Numbered from the stretch's first letter, positions 30,734 to 39,841 are shown. The stretch: 64,000 nucleotides of DNA from JACCTU01 sp963769665 (GCA_963769665.1 CAVYMQ010000003.1:310001-374000), one strand, 5' to 3'. A program made the numbers and translations. The notes: a model not told the origin generated them from the sequence alone.

Positions 30734-31605
30734 GCTCTCGAAGGTACCGCAAGGGCCCGTCGCACCAGGCCCGCCAGCACGCCGACGAAGCGGGGATCGG
30801 CGTTCGGCATCTCGATCCGCTCGAACTCGAGACCCAGCTCCTGCGCGAGCTCGGCGGCTTCGATGTCGAGGTCCCACTTGATCTCGAGGTGGTCGGCGAC
30901 GAAGCCGACCGGGCAGGCAAGCACGTGCCGCACGCCTCCCTCGTGCAGCGTGCGCAGGTGGTCGAGGATGTCCGGGCCGAGCCACGGCACGCCGGTGGGC
31001 GACTCCGACTGGAACGAGAACGACCACCTGTCGCCGAGCGTCGCGCGCTCCGCGACTGCCGCTGACGTCTCGAGCAGCTGCTCTTCGTAGTCGCCGGCGC
31101 CCTCGACGGGAAGGCTGTGCGCGGTGAAGACGACGTGCGCGTCGGTCCCGCGCACCCGGTCGGCGAGCAGGTCGATGAACCCAGGCTCCACCCCCCAGCG
31201 CTCGACGAAGGCAAGCTCCGCGTTGTCGCCGAGCGCCGCTTCGACCTGACGCCGATAACCCGCGATCGAGAGCGGTGAGTAGTGCGGCGCGAGGACCAGG
31301 CCCACGACCGTCGACGCACCGGTCTCGAGCGCGCGCTCCACCGCCTCGGCGATCCGCGGCGTCCAGTGCTTCATGCCCGTGAACACGGGGATGCCGAGCT
31401 CGCGCTCGAGCGACGCGCGCGTCTCTTCCGTGACCGCGTTCAGCGGCGAGCCGTCTTCGATCCCGAGGCGCCGGTAGCGCTCGACGAGGTCAGCGAGACG
31501 CTCCGGACTGATCGGACGCCCCCCACGGATGTCCGCGTAGTACGCGGGCACGTCTTCGACGCGCTCCGGCGACCCGTACGCCATCAGGACAACGGCAGAA
31601 GTCAG
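30730..31605 (-). CDS. hemH: Ferrochelatase (coproporphyrin ferrochelatase type)
   Basis: A 291-aa class II chelatase. It has VLMAYGSPERVEDVPAYYADIRGGRPIS at the start, GMKHWTPRIAEAV with the conserved His, VGLVLAPHYSPLSIAGYRRQVE, VFTAHSLPVEGAGDY, and SESPTGVPWLGPDI and GFVADHLEIKWDLDIEA near the end. It inserts iron into coproporphyrin III or protoporphyrin IX; in actinobacteria the coproporphyrin route is usual. ATG at 31584 would cut off part of the first strand, whereas CTG at 31605 gives LTSAVVLMAYGSP and overlaps the hemE stop by 4 nt (CTGA), matching the other junctions. I therefore use CTG. Confidence 0.93.
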   Translation of the reverse strand: MTSAVVLMAYGSPERVEDVPAYYADIRGGRPISPERLADLVERYRRLGIEDGSPLNAVTEETRASLERELGIPVFTGMKHWTPRIAEAVERALETGASTVVGLVLAPHYSPLSIAGYRRQVEAALGDNAELAFVERWGVEPGFIDLLADRVRGTDAHVVFTAHSLPVEGAGDYEEQLLETSAAVAERATLGDRWSFSFQSESPTGVPWLGPDILDHLRTLHEGGVRHVLACPVGFVADHLEIKWDLDIEAAELAQELGLEFERIEMPNADPRFVGVLAGLVRRALAVPSRA

Positions 31606-32621
31606 ACGCGGACCTCGGTGGTCAGCTCGTGCACGAGCTCTCGTAAACGCGACAGAACCGATGGGTCGGTGCCCGGCAGGACGCCGTGGCCGAGGTTGAA
31701 GATGTGGCCCGGGCGCGCACCGGCACGGTCGAGCACGTCGCGCGTACCGACCTCGATCCGCTCCCACGGGCCGAGCAGGAGCGTCGGGTCGAGATTGCCC
31801 TGAACGCCGCGGTCTTCGCCTGCGAGCGACCACCCGTCGTCGAGCGGTATGCGCCAGTCGAGCCCGATCACGTCGCCGCCCGCGTCGGACATTGCACGCA
31901 GCAGGTGCGTTGTCCCCGTGCCAAAGTGGATCGTCGGGACGTCCAGCGCAGCGAGGATGCGCGCGGAGTACGGCGCGACGAACTCGGCGTAGTCAGCGAC
32001 GGAAAGCGCACCCACCCAGGAGTCGAAGAGCTGCACGACGTCCGCGCCGGCATCTGCCTTCGCGCGCACGTACATGGCGAACGTGTCGGCGAGCTTGTCG
32101 CAGAGCGCATGCCACACCTGCGGCTCCTGGTACATCAACGTCTTGACCTTGGTGAAGTCGCGGCTCGGCTTTCCTTCGACGAGGTAGCCCGCGACCGTGA
32201 AGACGCCGCCGCAGAAGCCCACGACGGCCTGGTCGTCGCGGAGCTCTCGGCGAACGATCCCGATCGCCTCCAGGATCGACGCGTCGGGCTCGCCGACCCG
32301 CAAGCGCTCGACGTCCGCGGCACTCGCGATCGGCTGCTGCACGACCGGCCCGACGTTCTCGACGAGCTCGACGTCGACGCCCATCCCGAGCACGGGCAGC
32401 ATGATGTCCGCGAACATCACCGCCGCATCGACGTCATGGCGGCGAACCGGCTGGAGCGTCACCTCTGCGCAGAGCTCCGGGTCGCGCACGACGTCGAAGA
32501 GCGTTCGCCCTCGGCGGACTTCGCGGTACTCGGGCAACGAGCGGCCCGCCTGACGCATGAACCAGACCGGCGTGCGCTCGACCGGCTCGCGCCGGGCGGC
32601 GCGCACAAGCAACGGGTCCAT
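31602..32621 (-). CDS. hemE: Uroporphyrinogen decarboxylase
   Basis: A 339-aa HemE. The N-terminal signature is PVWFMRQAGRSLPEYRE, with catalytic Asp in MFADIMLPVLGMG, and then GFCGGVFTVAGYLVEG, FDSWVGALSVADYAEFVAPY, and FNLGHGVLPGTDP at the C terminus. It removes four carboxyl groups from uroporphyrinogen III to give coproporphyrinogen III, the precursor used by the following ferrochelatase. ATG at 32621; TAGTCT lies 8 nt upstream and GGGAG 3 nt upstream. First gene of the hemE-hemH-wzt unit. No hemY/hemG oxidase gene is in the window. Confidence 0.97.
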   Translation of the reverse strand: MDPLLVRAARREPVERTPVWFMRQAGRSLPEYREVRRGRTLFDVVRDPELCAEVTLQPVRRHDVDAAVMFADIMLPVLGMGVDVELVENVGPVVQQPIASAADVERLRVGEPDASILEAIGIVRRELRDDQAVVGFCGGVFTVAGYLVEGKPSRDFTKVKTLMYQEPQVWHALCDKLADTFAMYVRAKADAGADVVQLFDSWVGALSVADYAEFVAPYSARILAALDVPTIHFGTGTTHLLRAMSDAGGDVIGLDWRIPLDDGWSLAGEDRGVQGNLDPTLLLGPWERIEVGTRDVLDRAGARPGHIFNLGHGVLPGTDPSVLSRLRELVHELTTEVRV

Positions 32622-32642
32622 AGCTCCCTAGACTAGTGGCGG

Positions 32643-33326
32643 ATGGGACGGCCGCTCGCGGTCAGATGGGGCGCTCACGAGCTGCCCGAGCTGCACGCAG
32701 GCGTGCTGACGAGCGTGCGCGTGGAGCTCGAGAACGCCGGCGACACCCCGTGGCGCGACGATCGCTTCACGGTCTCGTACCACTGGCTCGACGAGCTCGG
32801 CAACGCAATCGTCTGGGACGGGCTGCGAACGCCGGTTGCCGCCGAACCAGGCGGCAGCGCAACCGTCGACGTCGCCGTTCGCGCGCCCATCCCCCCCGGG
32901 CACTACCGGCTGTCGATCGACCTCGTCGACGAGAGCCGCTTCTGGTTCGGCGAGCTCGGCGAGGAGACGCTCGACTTCGAGGTCGACGTGCTGGAGCGCG
33001 AGGGAACGCCGGTCGCGCACCTGGGCGAGGCGGTCGCCGCCCCGGACTGGGACGTGCGTGTGCTCGCCGCGCACCGAGAGGGCTACGCGATCGTCGGAGG
33101 CTCGGTGGAAGGCCGTCGTCGTCCGGCCGAGCTCGCGGCGTACGCGCCGCCCGGCCGCGTGCCGGGGTTCGCGCACCCGCTGGTGTGCCCTTCCGTGCTC
33201 GAGGGTGCAGCCGTGCGCTGGACGGAAGTGGCGGGGCTCCCCGCGGCCGTGCCGCTCGACGGCGAGCCGGCGCTCTACGACGGGCGAATCACAGTTCGAC
33301 TGCCATCCGGTCGTCGACGCGGCTGA
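32643..33326 (+). CDS. Hypothetical protein with Ig-like beta-sandwich domain
   Basis: A 227-aa soluble protein. Residues 15-115 form a strand-rich unit: VLTSVRVELENAGDTPWRDDRFTVSYHWLDELGNAIVWDG, PGGSATVDVAVRAPIPPGHYRLSIDLVDESRFWFGELG, similar in style to immunoglobulin-like modules attached to polysaccharide-processing proteins. The second half (DVRVLAAHREGYAIVGGSV to the end) is not recognised. Divergent from hemE with a 21-bp gap, and overlapping the convergent wzm gene by 38 nt. The position between wzt and wzm suggests a role with the exporter, but that is inference. Confidence 0.65.
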   Translation: MGRPLAVRWGAHELPELHAGVLTSVRVELENAGDTPWRDDRFTVSYHWLDELGNAIVWDGLRTPVAAEPGGSATVDVAVRAPIPPGHYRLSIDLVDESRFWFGELGEETLDFEVDVLEREGTPVAHLGEAVAAPDWDVRVLAAHREGYAIVGGSVEGRRRPAELAAYAPPGRVPGFAHPLVCPSVLEGAAVRWTEVAGLPAAVPLDGEPALYDGRITVRLPSGRRRG

Positions 33327-34086
33327 AGGCCCACGCCCCGAGCGCGAGCGCCACGGCTGCGGCAACGCAGAGATAGACGACGTCGGCGACCGCCGGCCAC
33401 TCGCCGAAGAAGAGCGGGTCGCGGATCGCGTTGACAGAAGGTGCGAGGGGATTCCCCCAGCGCAGGATCTCGGCGAGCCAGTCGTAGTCCGCGGCTGCTC
33501 CCGGCAGGTTCTCGATCGTGTAGAGGATCGGCGTCAGGAAGAACAACGGCAGCAGCAGTGCGCTCACGAGGTGTTCGACGTCGCGGAACACGACCGTCGC
33601 GCACGCAACCGCGAGCGCGAGGCCTGACACGAACAACACGAACACGGCTGCGAGCGGGATCGCGACCCACTCGGTCGTGCGCACGCGCGGCAGGAACGCA
33701 AAGTTGAGCACGAGGACGAGCGCGAACATCACGACGAACGCGACGAGGTTCGTCGCAACGGAGGAGAACGGGACGAGCTGGCGTGGGAAGCGCGTCTTGC
33801 GGATCAACGCTGCTGCCTCGAGCAGGCTCTTCGACGCGGCCTGCAACGAGTTGGCGAAGAAGACCCAGAGCGTGAGCCCGCTGAGCAGGAATAGCCCTGG
33901 ATACGCCTGGTCGATCACCTGCCAGAGGAGCGAGAAGACGACGAGGTAGATCCCCATCAACAGCAGCGGGTTCGCCAGCGACCAGAGCACGCCGAGCGCG
34001 GTACCCTTGTACTTCGCCTCGAGATCGCGGCGGAAGAGGGAGCCGAACAGCTCGCGGTAGCGCAGGACGTCGGTGTACGTGCTCAT
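33289..34086 (-). CDS. wzm: Polysaccharide ABC exporter permease
   Basis: A 265-aa ABC-2 type permease with six hydrophobic segments. The N-terminal FRRDLEAKYKGTALGVLWSLANPLLLMGIYLVVF and the interhelical ALIRKTRFPRQLVPFS are hallmarks of Wzm/TagG/KpsM permeases, as is LTPILYTIENLP before the last helices. With Wzt it exports a lipid-linked glycan. The start ATG overlaps the upstream methyltransferase stop by 4 nt (ATGA). The 3' end overlaps the convergent hypothetical gene by 38 nt. Confidence 0.93.
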   Translation of the reverse strand: MSTYTDVLRYRELFGSLFRRDLEAKYKGTALGVLWSLANPLLLMGIYLVVFSLLWQVIDQAYPGLFLLSGLTLWVFFANSLQAASKSLLEAAALIRKTRFPRQLVPFSSVATNLVAFVVMFALVLVLNFAFLPRVRTTEWVAIPLAAVFVLFVSGLALAVACATVVFRDVEHLVSALLLPLFFLTPILYTIENLPGAAADYDWLAEILRWGNPLAPSVNAIRDPLFFGEWPAVADVVYLCVAAAVALALGAWAFSRVDDRMAVEL

Positions 34087-35012
34087 ACGAGCCGACGTCC
34101 GAAGATCGTGAGCCCCGAGTACTCGCTCAAGTTCTGCGTCGCGAGCGTCGCCGCGGTGCGTCCGACGAGCGGCACGCGCATGACGTGGCGCAACCGGCGG
34201 CGCTGACGGATCACATCATAGCCCTCTGCCTGCTCGAGCCGCGTGATCGCGACGCCCGCGGAGAGGAACGCGCCGACGTAGGCCCACATCGTGTGCACGT
34301 GCTCGTTGATCCCATACGCCTTCTCGGAAGACTGCTGCGGGTTGTCGTCGCTCGCCCCCGGCGCACGGGTCCCTTCGTTCAGCGCAGCGACGATGGCGCC
34401 GCGCCGAGCAACGCGCGCCATCTCCTTGACCATTCGCCGCGCATCGACTGCGTGGTGCAGGCTCGCGACGCAGTAGACGAGGTCGAAGGAGCGGTCCGAG
34501 AACGGGAGGTTCTCTCCGTCGGCCTGCACGCGTTCGAACGGGCCGACGTGACGCTCGTAGAACTCGCCGCGGCCGAGACCGATCACCGGGTCGGCGAGGA
34601 TGTCGGTCGCGACGTAGTCCACGCCACGCGGAACCATGTGGAGCGCGCCCCAGCAGCGTGCGGCGCCGACCTCCAGCACCCGCTGGCCCGGCTTCACGTA
34701 GTTCCGGAGCAGCAGGTTGAAGGAGTGCTCGTTCGCCGCCCAGGTCGGGTCGTCCCAGGGGACCGCCGGCAAGAGCAGGTCGGTCGCGTCGTCCTCGCCG
34801 TACCAGCCCTCTTCCCTTGCCTTGGCCGGCCACGCGTCGATCTCGCGGCGCTTCTCCGCCATGCCCGGGAGGCGGTCGTCGAGCATTCGGGGCACGCCGC
34901 CCTCGATCTCGAAGGCGCCGCCGCAACAGGAACAGGAGAGGCCGTCGCCGTCCAGGGCCAGCTCGGAGGAGCACACCGGGCAGCGGAGAACCTCGAGGAG
35001 TGAAGGCCGCAC
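34083..35012 (-). CDS. Class I methyltransferase with N-terminal zinc ribbon
   Basis: A 309-aa protein. Residues 1-45 are a Trm112-like zinc ribbon with CPVC and CSCC pairs and the usual GGVPRML ending. A SAM-dependent methyltransferase domain follows: VLEVGAARCWGALHMVPRG (motif I), DYVATDILADP, and LPFSDRSFDLVYCVASLHHAVD (motif IV). The C-terminal part (ITRLEQAEGYDVIRQRRRLRHVMRVPLVGRTAA) is specific. It may methylate a sugar or lipid intermediate of the exported polysaccharide, given its overlap with wzm. GTG at 35012 has TAACCT exactly 6 nt upstream. Confidence 0.88.
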   Translation of the reverse strand: MRPSLLEVLRCPVCSSELALDGDGLSCSCCGGAFEIEGGVPRMLDDRLPGMAEKRREIDAWPAKAREEGWYGEDDATDLLLPAVPWDDPTWAANEHSFNLLLRNYVKPGQRVLEVGAARCWGALHMVPRGVDYVATDILADPVIGLGRGEFYERHVGPFERVQADGENLPFSDRSFDLVYCVASLHHAVDARRMVKEMARVARRGAIVAALNEGTRAPGASDDNPQQSSEKAYGINEHVHTMWAYVGAFLSAGVAITRLEQAEGYDVIRQRRRLRHVMRVPLVGRTAATLATQNLSEYSGLTIFGRRLV

Positions 35013-35018
35013 GAAGCT

Positions 35019-35024
35019 AGGTTA
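35019..35024 (-). promoter_or_regulatory. Predicted -10 box of the methyltransferase-wzm operon
   Basis: On the reverse strand TAACCT ends exactly 6 nt before the GTG at 35012. This fits a leaderless transcript for the operon head. Confidence 0.5.
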
Positions 35025-35066
35025 GGCACACAACGCGCTAACAGCCCTCCTTTACCCTTTCCTTTC

Positions 35067-36857
35067 GTGATCGCGCTCGCTGCGATCGCCGCCCTGGCTG
35101 CCTCGTACGCGGTGATCTGGGCGGCGCTCCGTTCCCCTCTCTTCCGCCGCCTCTCCGCTGCGCCTAGCGCCGATCGCTGGCACGAGCGAGAGACGCCGCT
35201 CGTCGGCGGACTCGGCATCTTCGCGGGACTGCTCGCGGGCGTCCTGGTCGCGCTCGCGACCGGTGCGCTCGAGCCGAGCTCCGAGCTGTGGGGTGTGCTC
35301 GGCGGCTGCACGCTGCTCTTCCTCGCGGGGTTCGTCGACGATCTGTACGCGCTCCCCGCCTGGGCGAAACTCGGGGCGCAGCTCGGCGCGGCGACGATTG
35401 CGCTGTGGAGCGGACTGACGGTCGAGATCGTCGGGAGCGATTGGATCGCGGTGCCGCTCGGCGTGATCTGGCTCGTCGGGATGACGAACGCGTTCAACCT
35501 CCTCGACAACATGGACGGGCTCGCGGCGACACTCGCTGCGATCGCAGCAGGCTACTTCGCGCTCGACGCCGTCACCGTCCACCCGAACGACACGGTGCTC
35601 GTGCTCGCGCTCTCGCTCGCGCTCGCCTGCGTCGGCTTCCTGCGCTTCAACTTGCGGGTGCGAGGGTCCGCGGAGGCTTTCATGGGCGACTCCGGCTCGC
35701 AGGTGCTCGGCTTCGCCGTCGCGTGCTTCGGGCTCCTGACGAGCTACGAGGTCGCCGGCTCGACCGCCGCGACGCTTCTGCTGCCCATCCTGATCCTCGC
35801 CGTGCCGATCCTCGACACGACGCTCGTCACCGTCGTACGACTGCTCGAAGGTCGCCCGGTTCACCAGGGCGGCCGCGACCACGCATCGCACCGGCTCGTG
35901 TACCACGGGCTGTCGGAGAAGCGGTCGGTCGTGCTGCTGGCGCTCGTCGCGGCTGCGCTCGGCGGGACGAGCTTCGCGTACTCCGTGCTGAACAACACGC
36001 TCGTAACGCTGTTTGGCGTCCTCCTGACGTTCGCGCTGCTCGTGCAGTTTGCAAGCCTGCTCTCCGACGCCGACCGCGACCGGTCGTCGGGAACCTCGTT
36101 CTTCGCGATCCACCGCAGGCGCTTCGTCGAGGTCATCGTCGACTTCGCGCTGATCTGCGCCGCCTTTCTCGCGGCATACCTCTTGCGCGTCGAGGGCGAG
36201 GGGACGGTCACGCAGCGGTTCATCTTCACGACCGCGCTGCCGATCCTGCTCGTCTCGCGCTACCTCGCGTTCATCCCGTTCGGTCTCTACCGCGGCGTGT
36301 GGCGATATGCCGGCGCCCGCGACGCGGTCGCGGTCGTCGCGGCGGTCGTCACTTCCGAGTTCGTCGCGTTCGGCGTGCTCTCCGCGACCCGCGACCTCGG
36401 GGACTTCCCGAAGAGCGTGTTCGTGATCGACGCGCTCATCTGCATCGTCCTCGTCGGCGCGTCGCGGTTCTGGGAGCGGGCGGCGGCACGCGGGCTCTCG
36501 TCGTTCCACACGACTCGCCGCCGGACACTGCTCGTCGGCGCGGGACGAGGCGGCCGCAGCCTGCTCCGCGAACTGCGCGAGACGCCGGGCGAGCAGGTCG
36601 TGGGCTTCGTCGACGACGACCCGCGTCTGCGTCGCCGGCGGCTGCAGGGCGTGCCGGTCGTGGGCGGAACGTCGGAGATCGCGCACGTGCTCGAGCGGAC
36701 GCGCCCCGACATCGTGCTGGTCACGATCCCGGAGGCGGGACGCGAGCGGCTCGACGCGATCGTCGCGGCGTGCGCAGCGGCCGGTGTGACGTGCCGGTTC
36801 GTGCGACGCGATCTCGACCTCGATCCCGTCGTCTTCCTCGGGTCCGCAGCCGAGTGA
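35067..36857 (+). CDS. Fusion of WecA/MraY-type transferase and FlaA1/WbpM-like membrane-Rossmann module
   Basis: A 596-aa membrane protein. Residues 1-320 are a polyprenyl-phosphate N-acetylhexosamine-1-phosphate transferase: FVDDLYALPAWAKL, NAFNLLDNMDGLAAT, FMGDSGSQVLGF and GRDHASHRL, the expected Asp and His motifs in ten or so helices. From about residue 345 a second module has four helices and a Rossmann domain (LLVGAGRGGRSLLRELRETPGEQVVGFVDDDPRLR, GVPVVGGTSEI), like the N-terminal half of WbpM/CapD dehydratases. The catalytic SDR half of those enzymes is absent. It probably starts glycan synthesis on undecaprenyl phosphate; the Rossmann part may sense a nucleotide. TACCCT lies 8 nt before GTG. 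Confidence 0.9.
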   Translation: MIALAAIAALAASYAVIWAALRSPLFRRLSAAPSADRWHERETPLVGGLGIFAGLLAGVLVALATGALEPSSELWGVLGGCTLLFLAGFVDDLYALPAWAKLGAQLGAATIALWSGLTVEIVGSDWIAVPLGVIWLVGMTNAFNLLDNMDGLAATLAAIAAGYFALDAVTVHPNDTVLVLALSLALACVGFLRFNLRVRGSAEAFMGDSGSQVLGFAVACFGLLTSYEVAGSTAATLLLPILILAVPILDTTLVTVVRLLEGRPVHQGGRDHASHRLVYHGLSEKRSVVLLALVAAALGGTSFAYSVLNNTLVTLFGVLLTFALLVQFASLLSDADRDRSSGTSFFAIHRRRFVEVIVDFALICAAFLAAYLLRVEGEGTVTQRFIFTTALPILLVSRYLAFIPFGLYRGVWRYAGARDAVAVVAAVVTSEFVAFGVLSATRDLGDFPKSVFVIDALICIVLVGASRFWERAAARGLSSFHTTRRRTLLVGAGRGGRSLLRELRETPGEQVVGFVDDDPRLRRRRLQGVPVVGGTSEIAHVLERTRPDIVLVTIPEAGRERLDAIVAACAAAGVTCRFVRRDLDLDPVVFLGSAAE

Positions 36858-39082
36858 GCGTCGCGAGCGCACGCGCCGCGGCAGTCCCGAGGCCGTGGGT
36901 CAACCGGCTGCTCGCGGCCGTGCCGATCCTGTCGATCTACCTCTGGCTCTGCGTGCTCTACGGGTGGGAGGCCTCGGGGCACGTCACGATCTGGCTGAAC
37001 AGCGACGAGCTCGAGACGGCGCAGCTCTCGCGGGCGGTCGCCGAGACGGGCGAGACGGCGCGCCGCGGTGTGCCGTTCCCGTCGCACGCCCTCTATCCCT
37101 ACGTGCTGGCTCCGGTCTGGTGGATCCAGGACGTCGGGCAGGCGTACGGCGTCGCGAAGCTCCTCAACGTGCTGCTGATGACCTCGGTCGTCTTCCCCAC
37201 GTATGGGCTCGCGCGGATGATCGTGTCGAAGCCGTGGGCACTGTTCGCCGCGGCAGGCGCGGGCGTGATCCCGGCGCTCTACTACTCGTCGATCCTCGTG
37301 GAAGAGCCGGTCGCCTACCCGTGGGCGACGCTGTGTGCGTACCTGATCGCGAAGGCGTTCGCACGACGTACTCGGTGGTGGATCGGCGGCGCCGTGCTGG
37401 CGTCGCTCCTCGCTCCGCTCGTTCGCGAACAGCTCGCCGTGGTGCCCGCGGCGTTCCTGATCGCGGCCCTCGCGCTTGTGGCCACGAGCCCTCGCGCGAA
37501 GCAGGAGTACGCGCGCTGGTCGCGTTGGGACTGGGTCGGCGGGGTGCTGCTGCTCGTCGGGCTCGTGATCGTCGTCAACGCCGCGATCTCACACGTCTCG
37601 TTCGCCTGGTTGGTCGCGACGCAGCACTACAAGGACCGCATGCTCGAGAACGGGCTCTGGGCCGTCGGCGCGCTCGCGGTCGGGGTCGGGGTTTTCCCGA
37701 TGATTGCGGGGCTGGCCGCGCTCGTCCGCCCGCGAGGCGAGGAGTGGACGCCCGAGCGGCGTGCGGTGGTCGCGACGATGGGAGCGCTGATCGTCGGGTT
37801 CGGCTGGTACACGGCGGTGAAGGCGGCGTACATCTCGACGACGTTCTCGACGCTCGTCGTCGAGCGCAACCTGATCTATGTCGCGCCGCTCCTCTTCGTC
37901 GGCACCGCGATGTTCTTCGAGCGTCCGCTCACTCGCTGGTGGGCGGTCGCCGGCGCAGCTGGGCTCACGCTGTCCGCGCTGCTGCTCGCGTACCAGTACA
38001 AGATGGACGTCCGCATCTACTCGGACGCGCCGGGCTTCTCACTGCTTCAGGCGGCGAACCGGACGTACGAGTGGACGCCGGATCGCGCGCGCAACGTGCT
38101 GATCGGGTTCGTGGTGCTGTCGCTGCTCGTGATCGTCCTGCCTCGCGTGCTCCCGTGGGGAACGCGTCAGGTCCTCGCGCTCGTCGCGCTGCTGCTCCTC
38201 GTCTGGGGGATCGCCGGCCAGATGTCGGCCGCGAGCGCCTCGAACACGTTCTCCGAGGAGATCTCCGCGGACATCGATCCGCCGTTCGACTGGATCGACC
38301 GCGCGACCGGCGGGGCGCCGACGCTCTACCTCGGGCAACGGCTCACCGACTACAACGGCATCTGGCAGATGGAGTTCTGGAACCGGTCGCTCAAGCACGT
38401 CTGGTCGACCGACGGCAGCGCTCCCGGTCCCGGCCCGACGCTCTCGCCCGATCTCGTCAACGCGGCGACCGGCGAGATCACTCAGCCGCCGACGGCGGTG
38501 GAGTACGTCGTCGTCGATCCCGGAATCGACATCGTCGGCACGCCCGTCGAGAGCCACGCGCACTACGCGGCGGGGACGAAGACGTTCTGGCGCCTCGTCA
38601 AGATCGTTCCGCCGTTGCGGCTCCAGAACTCGACGCGAGGCGTGACGCAGGACGGGTGGGCTTCGGATCAGACCGACTACACGCAGTTCTCGACGCCGGG
38701 GAACCGCCCGGGGTTCGCGGTCGTGCGGGTTCATCGCCTCGGCTGGGGCGGCAAGGACGATCCGCCCGGCGGGTCGCGCGTCGTGATCCGCGTCGGCGAG
38801 CTCCTCCGCAAGGACAAGCAGCCGGCGCTCGGGCGGGTGACCGCACGCTGCACCTTCAAGATCAACCGGCTCGAGGACCGCACGTTCCTGCTGCAGACGC
38901 CGCCGCCACCGTTTCACGTCGACGTCAGGATCGACCCGACGTTCGTCCCGCAGAAGATCGACGCCCGCAACCCGGACACGCGCGAGCTCGGCGCGCAGGT
39001 CGGCTACAGCTTCTCGCCGGCGGCGAATGTGGACCCGGCGCTGCGAGGCTGCGCTGCCGGGCTGCGCGGTCCCGGCCGTTGA
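36854..39082 (+). CDS. Large GT-C-like membrane protein with extracytoplasmic C-terminal domain
   Basis: A 742-aa protein with about 12 hydrophobic segments in residues 20-460 and a soluble C-terminal domain of about 270 residues. ASGHVTIWLNSDELETAQLSRAVAETGE after the first helix supplies acidic residues where GT-C glycosyltransferases have their catalytic Asp/Glu. The C-terminal part contains FDWIDRATGG and IWQMEFWNRSLKHV, which match FxWIDRVVAG and VWQNEFFNKSIGPV in the protein at 44717-46762, so the two are paralogues. GTG at 36854 overlaps the preceding stop (GTGA). Likely uses lipid-linked sugars outside the membrane; donor unknown. Confidence 0.8.
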   Translation: MSVASARAAAVPRPWVNRLLAAVPILSIYLWLCVLYGWEASGHVTIWLNSDELETAQLSRAVAETGETARRGVPFPSHALYPYVLAPVWWIQDVGQAYGVAKLLNVLLMTSVVFPTYGLARMIVSKPWALFAAAGAGVIPALYYSSILVEEPVAYPWATLCAYLIAKAFARRTRWWIGGAVLASLLAPLVREQLAVVPAAFLIAALALVATSPRAKQEYARWSRWDWVGGVLLLVGLVIVVNAAISHVSFAWLVATQHYKDRMLENGLWAVGALAVGVGVFPMIAGLAALVRPRGEEWTPERRAVVATMGALIVGFGWYTAVKAAYISTTFSTLVVERNLIYVAPLLFVGTAMFFERPLTRWWAVAGAAGLTLSALLLAYQYKMDVRIYSDAPGFSLLQAANRTYEWTPDRARNVLIGFVVLSLLVIVLPRVLPWGTRQVLALVALLLLVWGIAGQMSAASASNTFSEEISADIDPPFDWIDRATGGAPTLYLGQRLTDYNGIWQMEFWNRSLKHVWSTDGSAPGPGPTLSPDLVNAATGEITQPPTAVEYVVVDPGIDIVGTPVESHAHYAAGTKTFWRLVKIVPPLRLQNSTRGVTQDGWASDQTDYTQFSTPGNRPGFAVVRVHRLGWGGKDDPPGGSRVVIRVGELLRKDKQPALGRVTARCTFKINRLEDRTFLLQTPPPPFHVDVRIDPTFVPQKIDARNPDTRELGAQVGYSFSPAANVDPALRGCAAGLRGPGR

Positions 39083-39088
39083 GCCGAG

Positions 39089-39841
39089 TCACAGCCGCAG
39101 CCTGAAGCTCCGTTTCGCGACGCCGTCGACTTCGACGCGTCCGGTTACGCGCCCGCGAATCTGTCCCGCGTAGCGGGCCGTCAGGATCGCGCGGGTCCGG
39201 GGCAGCACCTCGCGTGTCTCGGCGTGGACTCGGTCGACCCGTCCACGAGCGGACAGCACGACGTCCACGACCTTCGTCTCGATCAGGTCGCCGAGGTTCT
39301 CGACCGTGACGTCGAGGCGACGAACGCGACCGCTCCGACGAACGCGCAGACCTCGGACGGCGACGCGTCGAGCGACCTTCCCCGGCGCGCGCACCGCGAC
39401 GCGGACGCCGAGCCGCATGCGGACTCCGACTCCGCCCACGCGGCTCGGTCGCGTGACGAGCAAGAGGAGCGCGTGGTGGTCTCCGGGCCGCGCGCGGGCA
39501 GGTACACGCGCCGCGACCTGGAGCTCCGCTTTCCCGCCCGGCGCGATCGACACCGACGACGGGCGAAAGGTCAGCCACGACTGGGCGCTCCGCACACCGG
39601 GCCGCCCGATCGCAGGTCGGCCGCGCAGGTCGAGGGTGAAGCTGCCACGCCCCACGTTCACCTGCGCACGGGTCGCCCCGTAGTTCGTCAGCGTGACCGA
39701 CGCCCGGCTCGTGCCGCTCAGCGCGATCCGCGTGGGCGAGGCCGAGAGCGACGCGAGCGGTCGCTCTCGGCCTATCCCATCGGGTGCACCGGCGGCAACG
39801 AGCGCCAGAGCGGCGATCGCTGCGCCCGGCGCGAGGATCAC
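39089..39841 (-). CDS. Secreted beta-sandwich protein
   Basis: A 250-aa exported protein: the first 25 residues are hydrophobic (LAPGAAIAALALVAAGAPDG). The rest is strand-rich and very basic: ALSGTSRASVTLTNYGATRAQVNVGRGSFTLDL, SIAPGGKAELQVAARVPARARPGDHHALLLL, and a second Ig-like unit RVRRLDVTVENLGDLIETKVVDVVL. The pattern resembles DUF916-like or CARDB-type surface modules, not a known enzyme. GTG at 39841 overlaps the stop of the lamin-tail gene by 4 nt, so the two are translated together. It converges on the GT-C gene with 6 bp between. Confidence 0.7.
   Translation of the reverse strand: MILAPGAAIAALALVAAGAPDGIGRERPLASLSASPTRIALSGTSRASVTLTNYGATRAQVNVGRGSFTLDLRGRPAIGRPGVRSAQSWLTFRPSSVSIAPGGKAELQVAARVPARARPGDHHALLLLVTRPSRVGGVGVRMRLGVRVAVRAPGKVARRVAVRGLRVRRSGRVRRLDVTVENLGDLIETKVVDVVLSARGRVDRVHAETREVLPRTRAILTARYAGQIRGRVTGRVEVDGVAKRSFRLRL

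Noticed and set aside
35052..36872. Long reverse-strand open frame of about 600 codons opposite the WecA fusion gene, and a 1264-codon forward frame from 35288
   Set aside because: Both are rich in Arg, Ala and Pro without domains, and result from high GC at third codon positions. The forward frame is only meaningful after 36854, where the GT-C gene starts.
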